NCBI GenBank assembly: GCA_019636345.1
Contig: JAHBXQ010000009.1
Coordinates: 114,899-178,898 of the forward strand
Source of the DNA: Pirellulales bacterium
Lineage (GTDB): Bacteria > Planctomycetota > Planctomycetia > Pirellulales > Lacipirellulaceae
Reading direction: 5' to 3'
Length of the DNA stretch: 64,000 bases
The notes beneath the pieces are model-generated. The model was not told the DNA's origin, did no database searches, and saw only the letters and a program-made list of their open reading frames with translations. This document shows positions 1-9,300 of the stretch, one piece after another (position 1 is the first letter of the stretch; the number at the start of each line of letters is the position of its first letter). The translations under genes and the position numbers were made by a program.

Positions 1-129
1 CGAACACGATTTCGCACACCGATTTTGGCACGGGTCACGCGCCGGTCGAGCCCCGACGCGGCGAATTGCGACGACCGACGAGCATCGGCGAAGCAGCTTG
101 ACACCGCCTGTCGTTATGGAGAAGCATCA

Positions 130-3100
130 ATGAAATCGAGGATCACTCTGGCCTCGTTCCTGGCCGTCGCCGCGGCGATCGCCTGCTTGGGACTTTCGCA
201 GGCCCGCGCCGCGTTCGACGTGTTTTGGCTTCCGGCGGGCTCCGGCAACTGGAACACCGGCGCCAATTGGGCGGATCTCGAGGGTGGGGCCCCGCGCGGC
301 GACATCCCCAGCGCGTTCTTCGAGGAAATTGCCGTCATCAACAACGGCGGCACGGCGACGCTCTCGGCCGCGGCCGGTGACACGACCGGCGGCATCGTTC
401 TGGGGCGAACGGCGACCGATTCCGGGACGCTGACAATTAGTTCCGGGGGATCGCTGGTCAGCGAAGCGAGCGCCAGTTCGAACGGCAGCGTTCTCGTCGG
501 GCAATCCGGTCTAGGAACGCTCAATGTCAGCGGGACCGGTTCGCTGACGGCGCCGAGTCTTGGCGTCGGCGGGCTCGCGGGGAGCCAAGCCAACTTCAGC
601 GGCAGCGCCAACGTGACGGTCACGGGAACGACGACGATCGGTCGGGGATTGAAACTCACCGGCCCGAACGTGACGTTCAGTTCGGCGACGGGCGTCACGT
701 TCCAAAGCACGAGCGTGTTGACGGCTGAAATCACAAGCCCCGGCGGGCATTCGGCCGTCAAGACGGCCGGGACGCTGTCTCTCGGCGGCACGCTCAACGT
801 TCAATTCAACGGGGTGACGCCGACGCTTGGCAGTGCATGGGATCTCGCCGACGCGACGGCGATCGCCGGCAACTTTTCGAACGCGTCGGTCGGCGGCTCG
901 GTCGCGGTCGCCGGCGCACCTGCCGCGGCGCTCGGTTCGGCGTACCGCCTGCGGACCGTCGACGGCGGCATGAACGGCAAGCTGCTGCAGGTCGCGCTGG
1001 AAGGGATGCTCGTGCTCCGCGTCAACCGCGACACCGGGGAAATGACGATCCGCAACCCTTTGGGAACGTCCGTTCCGGCGCTGGCCGGGTATGAAATCGC
1101 CTCGCCGCACGGTTCGCTGCTGACCAGCTACAAGGGGATCTCCGGGGCGCCGGCCGGCGATTCCGGCTGGACGAAGGCCGTCATGAACTCTTCAACCGGT
1201 CTTGCGGAGTTCAAGCCCTCGGGCAGCCTCAACGTCTCCTCAAGCGGAACGAACCTGTCGCTGGGAGCGGGGTTCAGCAAGACCGCCGTAGCCGGCCAAC
1301 CGTTGGGGGTCACCGGCGAGGACCTGACTTTCTCCTATCACACGCTCGGCGGCGAGGCCGTCACAGGGCAGATCGAGTACGTCGGCACGCCGTTCCTCAA
1401 CAACATCGCCTTGATCGTCAACACGACGACCGGACAGGCCACGCTGAAGAACGACACGCTGCAGTCGATCGCGATCGACGGCTATTCGATCGTGTCTTCC
1501 ACCGGCGCGTTGAGCGGAGCGTCGTGGACCGGCCTGGGGGCGAGCTTCGCGAACTGGGAAAAATCGCCGGCCGATCCGGGCGCCTTGTCCGAGACCAATC
1601 GGGTGGCGCCGACCGCCTTGGCGGCCGGCCAATCGGCGAGCTTGGGAGTGATCGGCAATTTCTCGACGCAGGCCGCTCAGGAAGGCTTGGCGATGAAGTT
1701 CATCATCGGCGATGAATTCGATTTCCGATTCGCCTCCGTCTCCTTCACCTCGGGAGCGGGAATCGCGGGCGACTTTAACGGCAGCGGCAAAGTCGATGGC
1801 GCCGATTTCCTGGCGTGGCAGCGCAACACCAGCGTCGGCAGCCTCGCCGATTGGAAGGCGAATTACGGGGCCGGGTCGGCCGTCGCCGCGGTCGCCGGCG
1901 CCGCCTCTGCCGTGCCCGAGCCGAAGTCAATTCTGCTGGCGACTCTCGCGGCGGCGACCTGCGCCGGTCGGCGACGTCGTCGTCATCCCCGATCGATCAC
2001 TTTACAGGAGAGCAGCGCAATGATTCGCACGACGGCAATTGCGTTGGTCGCCGCGGCGTCGTTGGCGGCGATTCGCGTCGATGCGGCGGTCACCCTGTCG
2101 TTCGATCCGTCGCAACCGACGCTCGGCACGTACGACCAGTCGCAGTTGCTGGACGACGCCGAGATCCCCGGCGGGACGACGCCGGGAGGCGGCACGTACA
2201 ACTCGCAGGCGTTCACGGACAACGTCGGGCCGTTGGGGCAGACGTTCACAACGCCGGGAGACAAGCATCTGTACGCCCTCACGGGCGTCTCAGTGAAGGG
2301 CGTAGGCGACGCGGGAGGCGGCGCCCTGGACGCGGACGCCACCTGGGCCTTGCGGATCAGCAAGGTGAACGGCACGACGCTCGCCCCCCTGAAGACGTTC
2401 ACCGGCGTTGCGGTCCCGCAAGGCGCGGCGGGAACAGAGTGGTTCACCTTCTCGATCTCGGGTTTCGACGTGCCGGCGCTCGCGGCGAACACTCAGTACG
2501 CATTCGAAATCTACTCGACTGCCGGGTGGTTCGGGGTCGACGCGACACAGGGAGACGCGGCCTACGCGGGAGGAACGGCGTTCAACAGCCTCGGGCCAGG
2601 GCGCTCGTTCACCGACAACACGCTGGGGAATCTCGCGAACCACGGATACGACCGAACGTTCATCGCGCAACTGGCGGCACCTCCGGGCGGTCCTGGCGAC
2701 GCCGACAACAACGGATCGGTCGGCGTGAGCGACTACAACCTGATTAAGGCCAATCTCGAAAAATCGGTTTCGATGTTCACTAACGGCGATTTGGACGGCA
2801 ACAGCTTCGTCGATCTCAACGATTTCCGACGATGGCGACTTGCCGCGTCGCCTGCGGTGCTGGCGGCGGCGGGAATTCCGGAGCCGTCGGCAGTCCTGCT
2901 CGCAGGGACGACGTTTCTTGGCTTCGTCGCCCTGAGGCGGCGAGTCCGCCGCTTACCGACGGCGCTGGTCGCATTGACTATGCTCGCCATCGCCGCGTCC
3001 TCTGCAACGGCGACCGTCACGATGACCATGGGCACGACCGCGCCGACGCCGGGTCTCTACGACCAGTTCGACTTCATCGACGACGCGTCAATCCCGGGCG

Positions 3101-3921
3101 GGACCACCCCCGGGGGAGGCACGTACAATTCGCAGGCGTTCTCGGACAACAACGGCCCCCCGGGGCAGATCTTCACGACCCCTGCGTCGGCGTCGCCGTC
3201 GTTGCCCTCGTTCACGCTCGACGCCGTGTGGCTCAAGGGCGCCAACACGGGAGGGAACGTCGGCGGCATCACGGCCGCGACGACATGGGCGATTCGCATC
3301 AGCGAGGTCAACGGAACGGATCTCACCCCCGTGAAAACCGTCACGGGGATTCCGAGCCTCGTCGGCATGCTCGGCACGGAATGGTTCACTTGGACTTTCG
3401 CGGGCTCCGATCTGCAACTTTTGCAACCGAACAAGCAGTACGCGTTCGATCTCTACTCGTCGACCGGCTGGCTTGGATTCGACGCGGACACGTCCGATTC
3501 GTACGCCGGCGGAACCGCGTTCAACAGCGGCGACGGGGCGGCGCGATCGTTCGCCGGGCTGACGACCGGCGACCTCGCGAGCCACGGCTATGACCGTACG
3601 TTTCTCGTCGCGTTGACCCCCGCGTTGTCGATCGTCGCGGGCGACGTCGACGGCGACGGCGACGTCGATCTCGACGACTTCAACCTCATCAAGACGAACT
3701 ACTTCCTCGCCAGCGGGGCGACGCGGTCCCTGGGCGATCTGAACGGCGACGGAAAGATCAACCTCGCCGATTACGCGATTTGGCGCAACAACGCCCCGCC
3801 AGCCGTGTTGGCGCAGGTCGGGATCCCCGAGCCCGCGAGCTTGGCGCTGGCGGTCGCCTGCGCCGGCGGGCTGCTCGCCTCTCGCCGGCGTTTGCGGCTT
3901 CGCGGAGTACGGCCAGCATAA
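130..3921 (+). CDS. Three-module PEP-CTERM/dockerin protein encoded as one uninterrupted frame
   Basis: A signal peptide (MKSRITLASFLAVAAAIACL) opens the protein at 130; an in-frame ATG at 25 lacks signal-like sequence and is disfavoured. Module 1 has beta-strand repeats of the autotransporter-associated kind, a dockerin-like stretch (GDFNGSGKVDGADFLAWQR, nt about 1767-1820) and a PEP-CTERM tail (VPEP, hydrophobic span, RRRRRH, nt about 1912-1990). Instead of a stop the frame continues into a second signal peptide (MIRTTAIALVAAASL, nt 2020), a module of about 215 residues, paired dockerin-like repeats and another PEP tail (nt about 2875-2955). That tail runs directly into a third signal-like segment, a paralogous module, two dockerin-like repeats and a final IPEP tail. 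PEP-CTERM proteins are exported and anchored by exosortase systems. Three sorting signals in one frame is abnormal: either a polyprotein or genes fused by loss of stop codons. The exported nature is clear; the substrate is unknown. Confidence 0.8.
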   Translation: MKSRITLASFLAVAAAIACLGLSQARAAFDVFWLPAGSGNWNTGANWADLEGGAPRGDIPSAFFEEIAVINNGGTATLSAAAGDTTGGIVLGRTATDSGTLTISSGGSLVSEASASSNGSVLVGQSGLGTLNVSGTGSLTAPSLGVGGLAGSQANFSGSANVTVTGTTTIGRGLKLTGPNVTFSSATGVTFQSTSVLTAEITSPGGHSAVKTAGTLSLGGTLNVQFNGVTPTLGSAWDLADATAIAGNFSNASVGGSVAVAGAPAAALGSAYRLRTVDGGMNGKLLQVALEGMLVLRVNRDTGEMTIRNPLGTSVPALAGYEIASPHGSLLTSYKGISGAPAGDSGWTKAVMNSSTGLAEFKPSGSLNVSSSGTNLSLGAGFSKTAVAGQPLGVTGEDLTFSYHTLGGEAVTGQIEYVGTPFLNNIALIVNTTTGQATLKNDTLQSIAIDGYSIVSSTGALSGASWTGLGASFANWEKSPADPGALSETNRVAPTALAAGQSASLGVIGNFSTQAAQEGLAMKFIIGDEFDFRFASVSFTSGAGIAGDFNGSGKVDGADFLAWQRNTSVGSLADWKANYGAGSAVAAVAGAASAVPEPKSILLATLAAATCAGRRRRRHPRSITLQESSAMIRTTAIALVAAASLAAIRVDAAVTLSFDPSQPTLGTYDQSQLLDDAEIPGGTTPGGGTYNSQAFTDNVGPLGQTFTTPGDKHLYALTGVSVKGVGDAGGGALDADATWALRISKVNGTTLAPLKTFTGVAVPQGAAGTEWFTFSISGFDVPALAANTQYAFEIYSTAGWFGVDATQGDAAYAGGTAFNSLGPGRSFTDNTLGNLANHGYDRTFIAQLAAPPGGPGDADNNGSVGVSDYNLIKANLEKSVSMFTNGDLDGNSFVDLNDFRRWRLAASPAVLAAAGIPEPSAVLLAGTTFLGFVALRRRVRRLPTALVALTMLAIAASSATATVTMTMGTTAPTPGLYDQFDFIDDASIPGGTTPGGGTYNSQAFSDNNGPPGQIFTTPASASPSLPSFTLDAVWLKGANTGGNVGGITAATTWAIRISEVNGTDLTPVKTVTGIPSLVGMLGTEWFTWTFAGSDLQLLQPNKQYAFDLYSSTGWLGFDADTSDSYAGGTAFNSGDGAARSFAGLTTGDLASHGYDRTFLVALTPALSIVAGDVDGDGDVDLDDFNLIKTNYFLASGATRSLGDLNGDGKINLADYAIWRNNAPPAVLAQVGIPEPASLALAVACAGGLLASRRRLRLRGVRPA
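2006..2022 (+). promoter_or_regulatory. Internal Shine-Dalgarno and start codon of the second PEP-CTERM module
   Basis: AGGAG at 2006-2010 lies nine bases before an in-frame ATG at 2020 that begins a complete signal peptide. This is what a separate downstream gene would have, yet no stop codon separates it from the upstream module. It suggests module 2 can be started independently even though the frame is continuous. No comparable ATG and ribosome site is seen before module 3 (around nt 2950-3000), where only TTG or a late ATG is available. Confidence 0.55.
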
Positions 3922-3970
3922 TCCCGTCCACGGAAGCGTCAGGCAAGTTCACCATTCAAGGAGAGGTCGA

Positions 3971-5023
3971 ATGCAACGGCGAGCGTCGGGATTTACGTTG
4001 GTCGAGCTATTGGTCGTGATCGCCATCATCGGCGTGCTCGTGGCGTTGCTGTTGCCTGCAATCCAAGCGGCGCGGGAAGCGGCTCGCCGGACCCAATGCC
4101 AGAACAACCTCAAGCAGATGGCGCTGGGGTGCCTGAACCATCATGACACGCATAAGCACTTTCCCACCGGAGGGTGGGGATGGTTTTGGGCGGGCGATCC
4201 GGACCGCGGCTTCGGCAAGGATCAGCCGGGGGGATGGGTCTACAACATGCTTCCCTACCTCGAACAAGGCGCCTTGCACGCGCAGGGGAAGGACGGACAA
4301 CCCGACGTGCTGACGCGCGATCAACGCGAGGGGAGCCGTCGCACGTTGGAATCGCCCCTAGATGCGATCACGTGTCCCTCGCGACGCCCGGGGGGACAGA
4401 CCTTTCCTTACAAAAACTCCGTGGGCATCTACAACGCGCTGAAGCCGGAGAACTGCGGTCGCAGCGATTACGCAATCAACGCGGGATCGGTTTGGGTCGA
4501 GACGCAAAACGACAACCAATTTCCCCAGACGTATGCAGCCGTCGCCGGTTTTGACAATCGATGGATGGAAGCGGCTCTCCAGGCCTCCGGGCGCGACGCA
4601 GGCGCGGAACTCAACGGCATTTCGTACCAGCGCAGCCAGATCGGGATAAGACAAGTCTCGGACGGAACGTCCAACACCTATCTGGTCGGCGAGAAGGCGC
4701 TCACGCTGACCAACTACGACACGGGCGACGATCCCGGCGACAACGAAACTTGGTGCACCGGATTTAACAACGACAACTACCGCAAGACCGCTGCCGGCTC
4801 AAATTATCTGGCGCCCTTGGCCCTGACTCCGATTCAGGATGCGCCGGAATACCCGGCCGCCGCGAACGGCGAGGGGAGTCGCGGGTTCGGCTCTTCGCAC
4901 TCAGGGGGAGTCAACATGGCGTACTGCGACGGCAGCATTCACCTGATCAGTTTCGACGTCGACTGGATCGTCCATAAGAACTTCGGCGATCGAGCCGACG
5001 GCAACGTCGTCAGCTCGCGCTAA
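3971..5023 (+). CDS. DUF1559 domain protein with type IV prepilin-like N-terminus
   Basis: The N-terminus GFTLVELLVVIAIIGVLVAL is a classic prepilin cleavage and methylation signal (G/F-T-L-x-E) followed by a hydrophobic helix. The next stretch, REAARRTQCQNNLKQMALG, and the C-terminal SSHSGGVNMAYCDGSIH are hallmarks of the DUF1559 (SBP_bac_10-like) family, which is greatly expanded in planctomycetes. The length (350 residues) is normal. AAGGAG at 3958-3963 sits seven bases before the ATG. The product is probably processed by a prepilin peptidase and assembled in or exported through a pseudopilin system; its exact role is unknown. It lies between PEP-CTERM paralogues, so it may be co-expressed with the upstream exported protein 50 bases away. 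Confidence 0.9.
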   Translation: MQRRASGFTLVELLVVIAIIGVLVALLLPAIQAAREAARRTQCQNNLKQMALGCLNHHDTHKHFPTGGWGWFWAGDPDRGFGKDQPGGWVYNMLPYLEQGALHAQGKDGQPDVLTRDQREGSRRTLESPLDAITCPSRRPGGQTFPYKNSVGIYNALKPENCGRSDYAINAGSVWVETQNDNQFPQTYAAVAGFDNRWMEAALQASGRDAGAELNGISYQRSQIGIRQVSDGTSNTYLVGEKALTLTNYDTGDDPGDNETWCTGFNNDNYRKTAAGSNYLAPLALTPIQDAPEYPAAANGEGSRGFGSSHSGGVNMAYCDGSIHLISFDVDWIVHKNFGDRADGNVVSSR

Positions 5024-5242
5024 GCACGGGCGCCGCTTGGCGACAATCCGATGCGGCGGCGCGCCGCTTCGCCGGGGCAGCCGGCGGCGCGTCGGCCGCT
5101 CGGAATACGGGCGGTCGATCGCGTGCGGCTCGACATGCGCATCGCTTTTCAAACGGGGCGTCGGCATCCCGTCGTACGACTCGGGATTGGTTGTCTGTAG
5201 GTCGTGTTTCTCGTTCTTGCACATTTGGGGAGGTTCTGTCTC

Positions 5243-5974
5243 ATGAGGTTGCATCAATTCGGAGTCCTTGCGGTTATGCTGGCGGCGCTGGCGTGTCCTC
5301 GCCTGGCGACCGCCGCAGTCACGATGTCGTCCGACGCCGCCGATCCGGCCCTCGGACCGGACGATCAGTACAGCTTGGTCGACGATCAGCAAATCCCCAA
5401 CGGAAATACCCCTGGCGGCGGTACGTACAACTCGCAATCGTACTCGGACAACGCCGGTCCTCCTGGACAGACCTTCACGACGCCCGCCGGCGCCCCGTCG
5501 TACCTGCTCACGTCCGTTTCGATGAAAGGCACCGGCGACACGGGCGGCGGCGCCGTCGAAGGCCAGTGGGGCGTCCGGATCAGCGCCGTAAGCGGCACGA
5601 GCTTGACGCCGCTCAATACAGTGACCGGAATCGTCGGCGCCGCGAGCGCGACGGCCGACGACTGGCTCACCTGGGCCTTTAGCGACGCCGACGTCCTGTC
5701 GCTGAGCCCCGGCACGCAGTATGCGTTTGAGGTCTTCTCCAGCAGCGGGTGGTTCGGCTTCGGCGGAGCGCCGGACTCGGCCTACGGGGGCGGGACCGCG
5801 TTCAACAGCGCCGGCCCTTCGCGAAGCTTCGGCGACGATACGCTGGGCAACCTCGCGAACCATGGTTACGATCGAACTTTCCATGTCGCCCTCACTGCCG
5901 TCCCCGAACCGGCGGCGATCGGCTTGGCCCTCGGCAGCGCAGTCGGCCTGCTGGCATGGAGGCGGAAACGCTAG
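5243..5974 (+). CDS. PEP-CTERM exported protein, paralogue of the modules at 2.0-3.9 kb
   Basis: The start at 5243 is chosen because GGGGAGG at 5227-5233 lies at normal distance and MRLHQFGVLAVMLAALAC is a signal peptide ending near ATAA; an in-frame ATG at 5204 lacks these. The mature part shares with the two upstream modules the block GGGTYNSQ, a QTFTTP strand, the phrase RISxVxGT, a WFGF/GTAFNS segment and a NHGYDRTF end. It closes with VPEPAAIGLALGSAVGLLAWRRKR, a full PEP-CTERM tail. Unlike the upstream copies it has no dockerin-like repeats. Its function is unknown; it is presumably surface-anchored by exosortase. Confidence 0.85.
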   Translation: MRLHQFGVLAVMLAALACPRLATAAVTMSSDAADPALGPDDQYSLVDDQQIPNGNTPGGGTYNSQSYSDNAGPPGQTFTTPAGAPSYLLTSVSMKGTGDTGGGAVEGQWGVRISAVSGTSLTPLNTVTGIVGAASATADDWLTWAFSDADVLSLSPGTQYAFEVFSSSGWFGFGGAPDSAYGGGTAFNSAGPSRSFGDDTLGNLANHGYDRTFHVALTAVPEPAAIGLALGSAVGLLAWRRKR

Positions 5975-5993
5975 CCCCCTCGGACTTAGCTGC

Positions 5994-6030
5994 ACACTGG
6001 CGCGGCGGTCGCGAGCCGTCGCGCCAGTGT
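5994..6030 (+). terminator. Strong hairpin after the PEP-CTERM gene
   Basis: Bases 5994-6008 (ACACTGGCGCGGCGG) pair with 6016-6030 (CCGTCGCGCCAGTGT), giving a 15-bp stem with one G-T pair and a 7-base loop, 20 bases after a stop codon. A pyrimidine stretch (CTCTCTCT) follows rather than a pure T tract, so this is either an atypical terminator or an mRNA-end hairpin. The rest of 5975-6308 holds nothing else that I can support. Confidence 0.5.
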
Positions 6031-6308
6031 CTCTCTCTATCAGTCAAAGCGTCCCCCCGTCCGCGGTAACATTGACGGCTCGAGCGATCTGGGCGTCGCA
6101 GTCTTCGTGAAACGCGCCTTGTGCGGCGTCGTCCGTACGGGGGACGCGTCGGCCGGAGGAGTTCGGCCCGCGCGAAGGTCCTTGCGGTTCAATCGGGCGA
6201 AACCCCGCAGGCGCTCGGCTGCTGAAAATTCCGTAACGGCATGTTAGACTGGGACAGTCGAATCCGATCGACGATCGTGACTTGTCGGAACAGTGGGGCA
6301 GCTAGTCG

Positions 6309-9300
6309 ATGCAAAGTCATTCTCTCTCTACGCCACGGCATTCCCGCCCCAGGCGGCTGCGGGGCTTCGAGTCGTTGGAAACGAGAAGCCTGCTGGCCGT
6401 CGTGATCAACGAGATTCACTACGATCCGGATCTGGGGACGGAGCAGGTCGAGTTCCTCGAGTTCTACAACTCGGGCGCGACGGCCGTCGATCTCTCGGGC
6501 TGGCGAATCGCCGCTGCGGTCGACTACACGTTCCCTGCGGGATCGTCGATCGCACCCGACGAGTATCTGGCGGTGACTCAGAACGCCGCCCATTTCCAGG
6601 CCAAGTTCGGGTTCGCGCCGTTTGGCCAGTGGGAGACGGGACGCAAGCTCTCCAACGAAGGCGAAACAATCGAACTGCGCAATGCCGTGAACGCGGTCGT
6701 CGACACCGTGACGTACAAGCTGGGGTTTCCCTGGCCGACCTCCGGCGACTACGGCAGTTCGATCGAGTTGATCAATCCGGCGCTCGACAACGATCTGGCC
6801 GGCAGTTGGCGGTCGTCGGGTCTTGCGTCGACGCCGAACGCGGGGGCGACGCTCGTCGTTCCGGGAACCAATTGGCGGTATCGCAAAGGGATCACGGCCA
6901 ATCCGCCGACCGTGGCGAACGATCCGGCGAACAACTGGCGATTGACTGGCTTCGTCGAGGCGAACGACTCCACGGCGTGGCAAACCGGCGCGGCGTCGAT
7001 CGGCTACGGCGATGGCGACGACGCCACGATTCTGTCGGACATGCGGAACAACTACTGGTCGTTCTACGCCCGGAAGACGTTCACGATCAGCGGCCCCGTC
7101 CCCGATAGGCTGACCCTGCGGATGTACGTCGACGACGGGGCGATCGTCTGGATCAACGGCGTGGAAGTGCAACGGTTTCACGTCTCGCCGGGGGACAAGA
7201 ACTACAACAGCGCATCGGGTTTCGGCAATGAAGCGGCGTGGGAGGAAGTCACTCTCACGGGCGCAAGCCAATATCTCGTGTCGGGGACGAACACGATCGC
7301 CGTGCACGTGCTGAACGAGACGCTGGGGAGCAGCGACGCATCGTTCAATCTGGCCCTGAGCGTACCCGACGACACGGTCGGCCAGCCGACCCCCGGCGCC
7401 AGGAATTCCGTGTACGCCGAGAACGCGGCGCCCCAGATGCGCCAATTGAACCAGTCCGTGTTGCAGCCGACGAGCGGGCAGGACGTGATCGTCACGATCA
7501 AGGCGACCGACCCCGACGGCGTGCAGAGCGTGACGCTCGAGTACCAACTGGTCGACCCCGGGTCTTACATTCGACTGACGGACGCGGCGTATCAGACGGA
7601 ATGGACGACGCTGGTGATGCGCGACGACGGTCTCGAAGGGGACGCCGTGGCGGGCGACAGCGTCTACACCGTCGTCATGCCGGGGATGCTTCAGGTTCAT
7701 CGCCGGTTGGTTCGCTATCGGATCACGGCGACCGACGTGCTGGGGGCCTCCGTCCGCGGACCGTACGCCGACGACGCCCAGCCGAACTTCGCCTACTTCG
7801 TTTACGACGGGGTTCCCGACTACACGGCGTCGCTCCGCCCCGGCGTCCTGCCGAACGAGACCTACAGCGGCGATTCGCTCTCTGCGATTGCGACGTACCA
7901 CTTGATCGCCAACGCGACGGACGTCCAGAACAGCCAATACAACGGCTCCTACAACGAAGTCGAGTTCCCCGGCACGCTCGTTTACGACGGCGTCGTCTAC
8001 GATCACATCGCGTTTCGCAATCGCGGGGTCGCCTCGACGTACGCGGTCGGCAAGAACAAGTGGAAGCTGGAGTTCAACCGCGGCCATTACTTGCAGGCCT
8101 ACGACAACTACGGCGTTCCGTATAAGGAATTGTGGGACGAGATCAACGTCCTGCCGGGCACGAACCCCTGGTGGCGGAACGACGTCTCGACCGAAGGAAC
8201 GGTGCTGTTCGAGCCCGTGGCGTTCAAGTTGTACGAGCTGGCCGGCGCCCCCTCGCCGAAGACGACCTATTTCAATTTCTTCGTGATCGACGCCGCGTCC
8301 GAGGCGGGGGCGAATCAGTACTCGGGCGACTTCTGGGGGCTGTACATCGGCATCGAGCAGCCGGACGGCAGTTTCCTGAACGAACGCGGGCTTCCCGACG
8401 GCAACATCTTCAACATGCACGGGTCGGTGTTCGGCTCAACGACTCAGCGGCATCAGGGGTCGGAGCTTCCGACCAATCGGTCCGATCTCGCCGCATTTCT
8501 GGCGGGGATCAACAGCACCTCGTCGCTGGCGTGGTGGGAGGAGAATCTCAACTGGGACTCCTACTTCGCCTGGAACCTGATCAACCATGTCGTCAACAAC
8601 TCCGACATCCGTCCTAACGAGAACGTCAACTACTATCACAATCAGGTCGACGGCAAGTGGTACGTCATCCCTTGGGATCTCGACCTGACGTTCGAGGACG
8701 CGCCGCACCATAGCCAGCCGGTGACGACCCGCGAGAACATTCGCGTGCTGCTTAACACTTATCCGGCCGCTCGCCTTGCGTATGAGAATCGGCTTCGCGA
8801 GATCACCGACTTGCTCCTCGCCAATGGCGACGCCGCGAAGGTCGTGGAGGAAATTGCCGGCGTGTTGACGCTCCACTCGGGAGATCTGACGATCGTCAAC
8901 GCCAACCAGGCGCAGTGGGACTACCACCCGCAGAAAATCAAGAAGGGAATCTGGTACAAGAACTTCAATCCGGCGCTGTTGACCAACGAGTCGTTCGCCG
9001 GGCTCGTGTCGTACATGCAGGATTTCGTCAGCCCCGGCGGGTACGGTTACAATCTGATGTCCTCCCAGGGGAGCGACGCCAATATCCCCGCGACGCCGAC
9101 GATTTCGTACGTCGGCGCCGGGACGCACCCGGCCGACGGGCTCGTGTTTCAATCGTCCGCGTTCAGCGATCCGCAAGGCTCAGGCACGTTCGCGGCCATG
9201 CAGTGGCGGGTGGCCAAGGTCGACAACGCGGACACGGCGGGACATGTCGTCGGCACTCCCTACGCCTACGAGATCGAAGGGACTTGGGAATCAGGCACGC

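Noticed and set aside
6189..8420. Minus-strand open frame of 743 codons opposite the CotH protein gene
   Set aside because: Same reason: an antisense shadow with no recognisable domain, while the plus strand has lamin-tail and CotH motifs.
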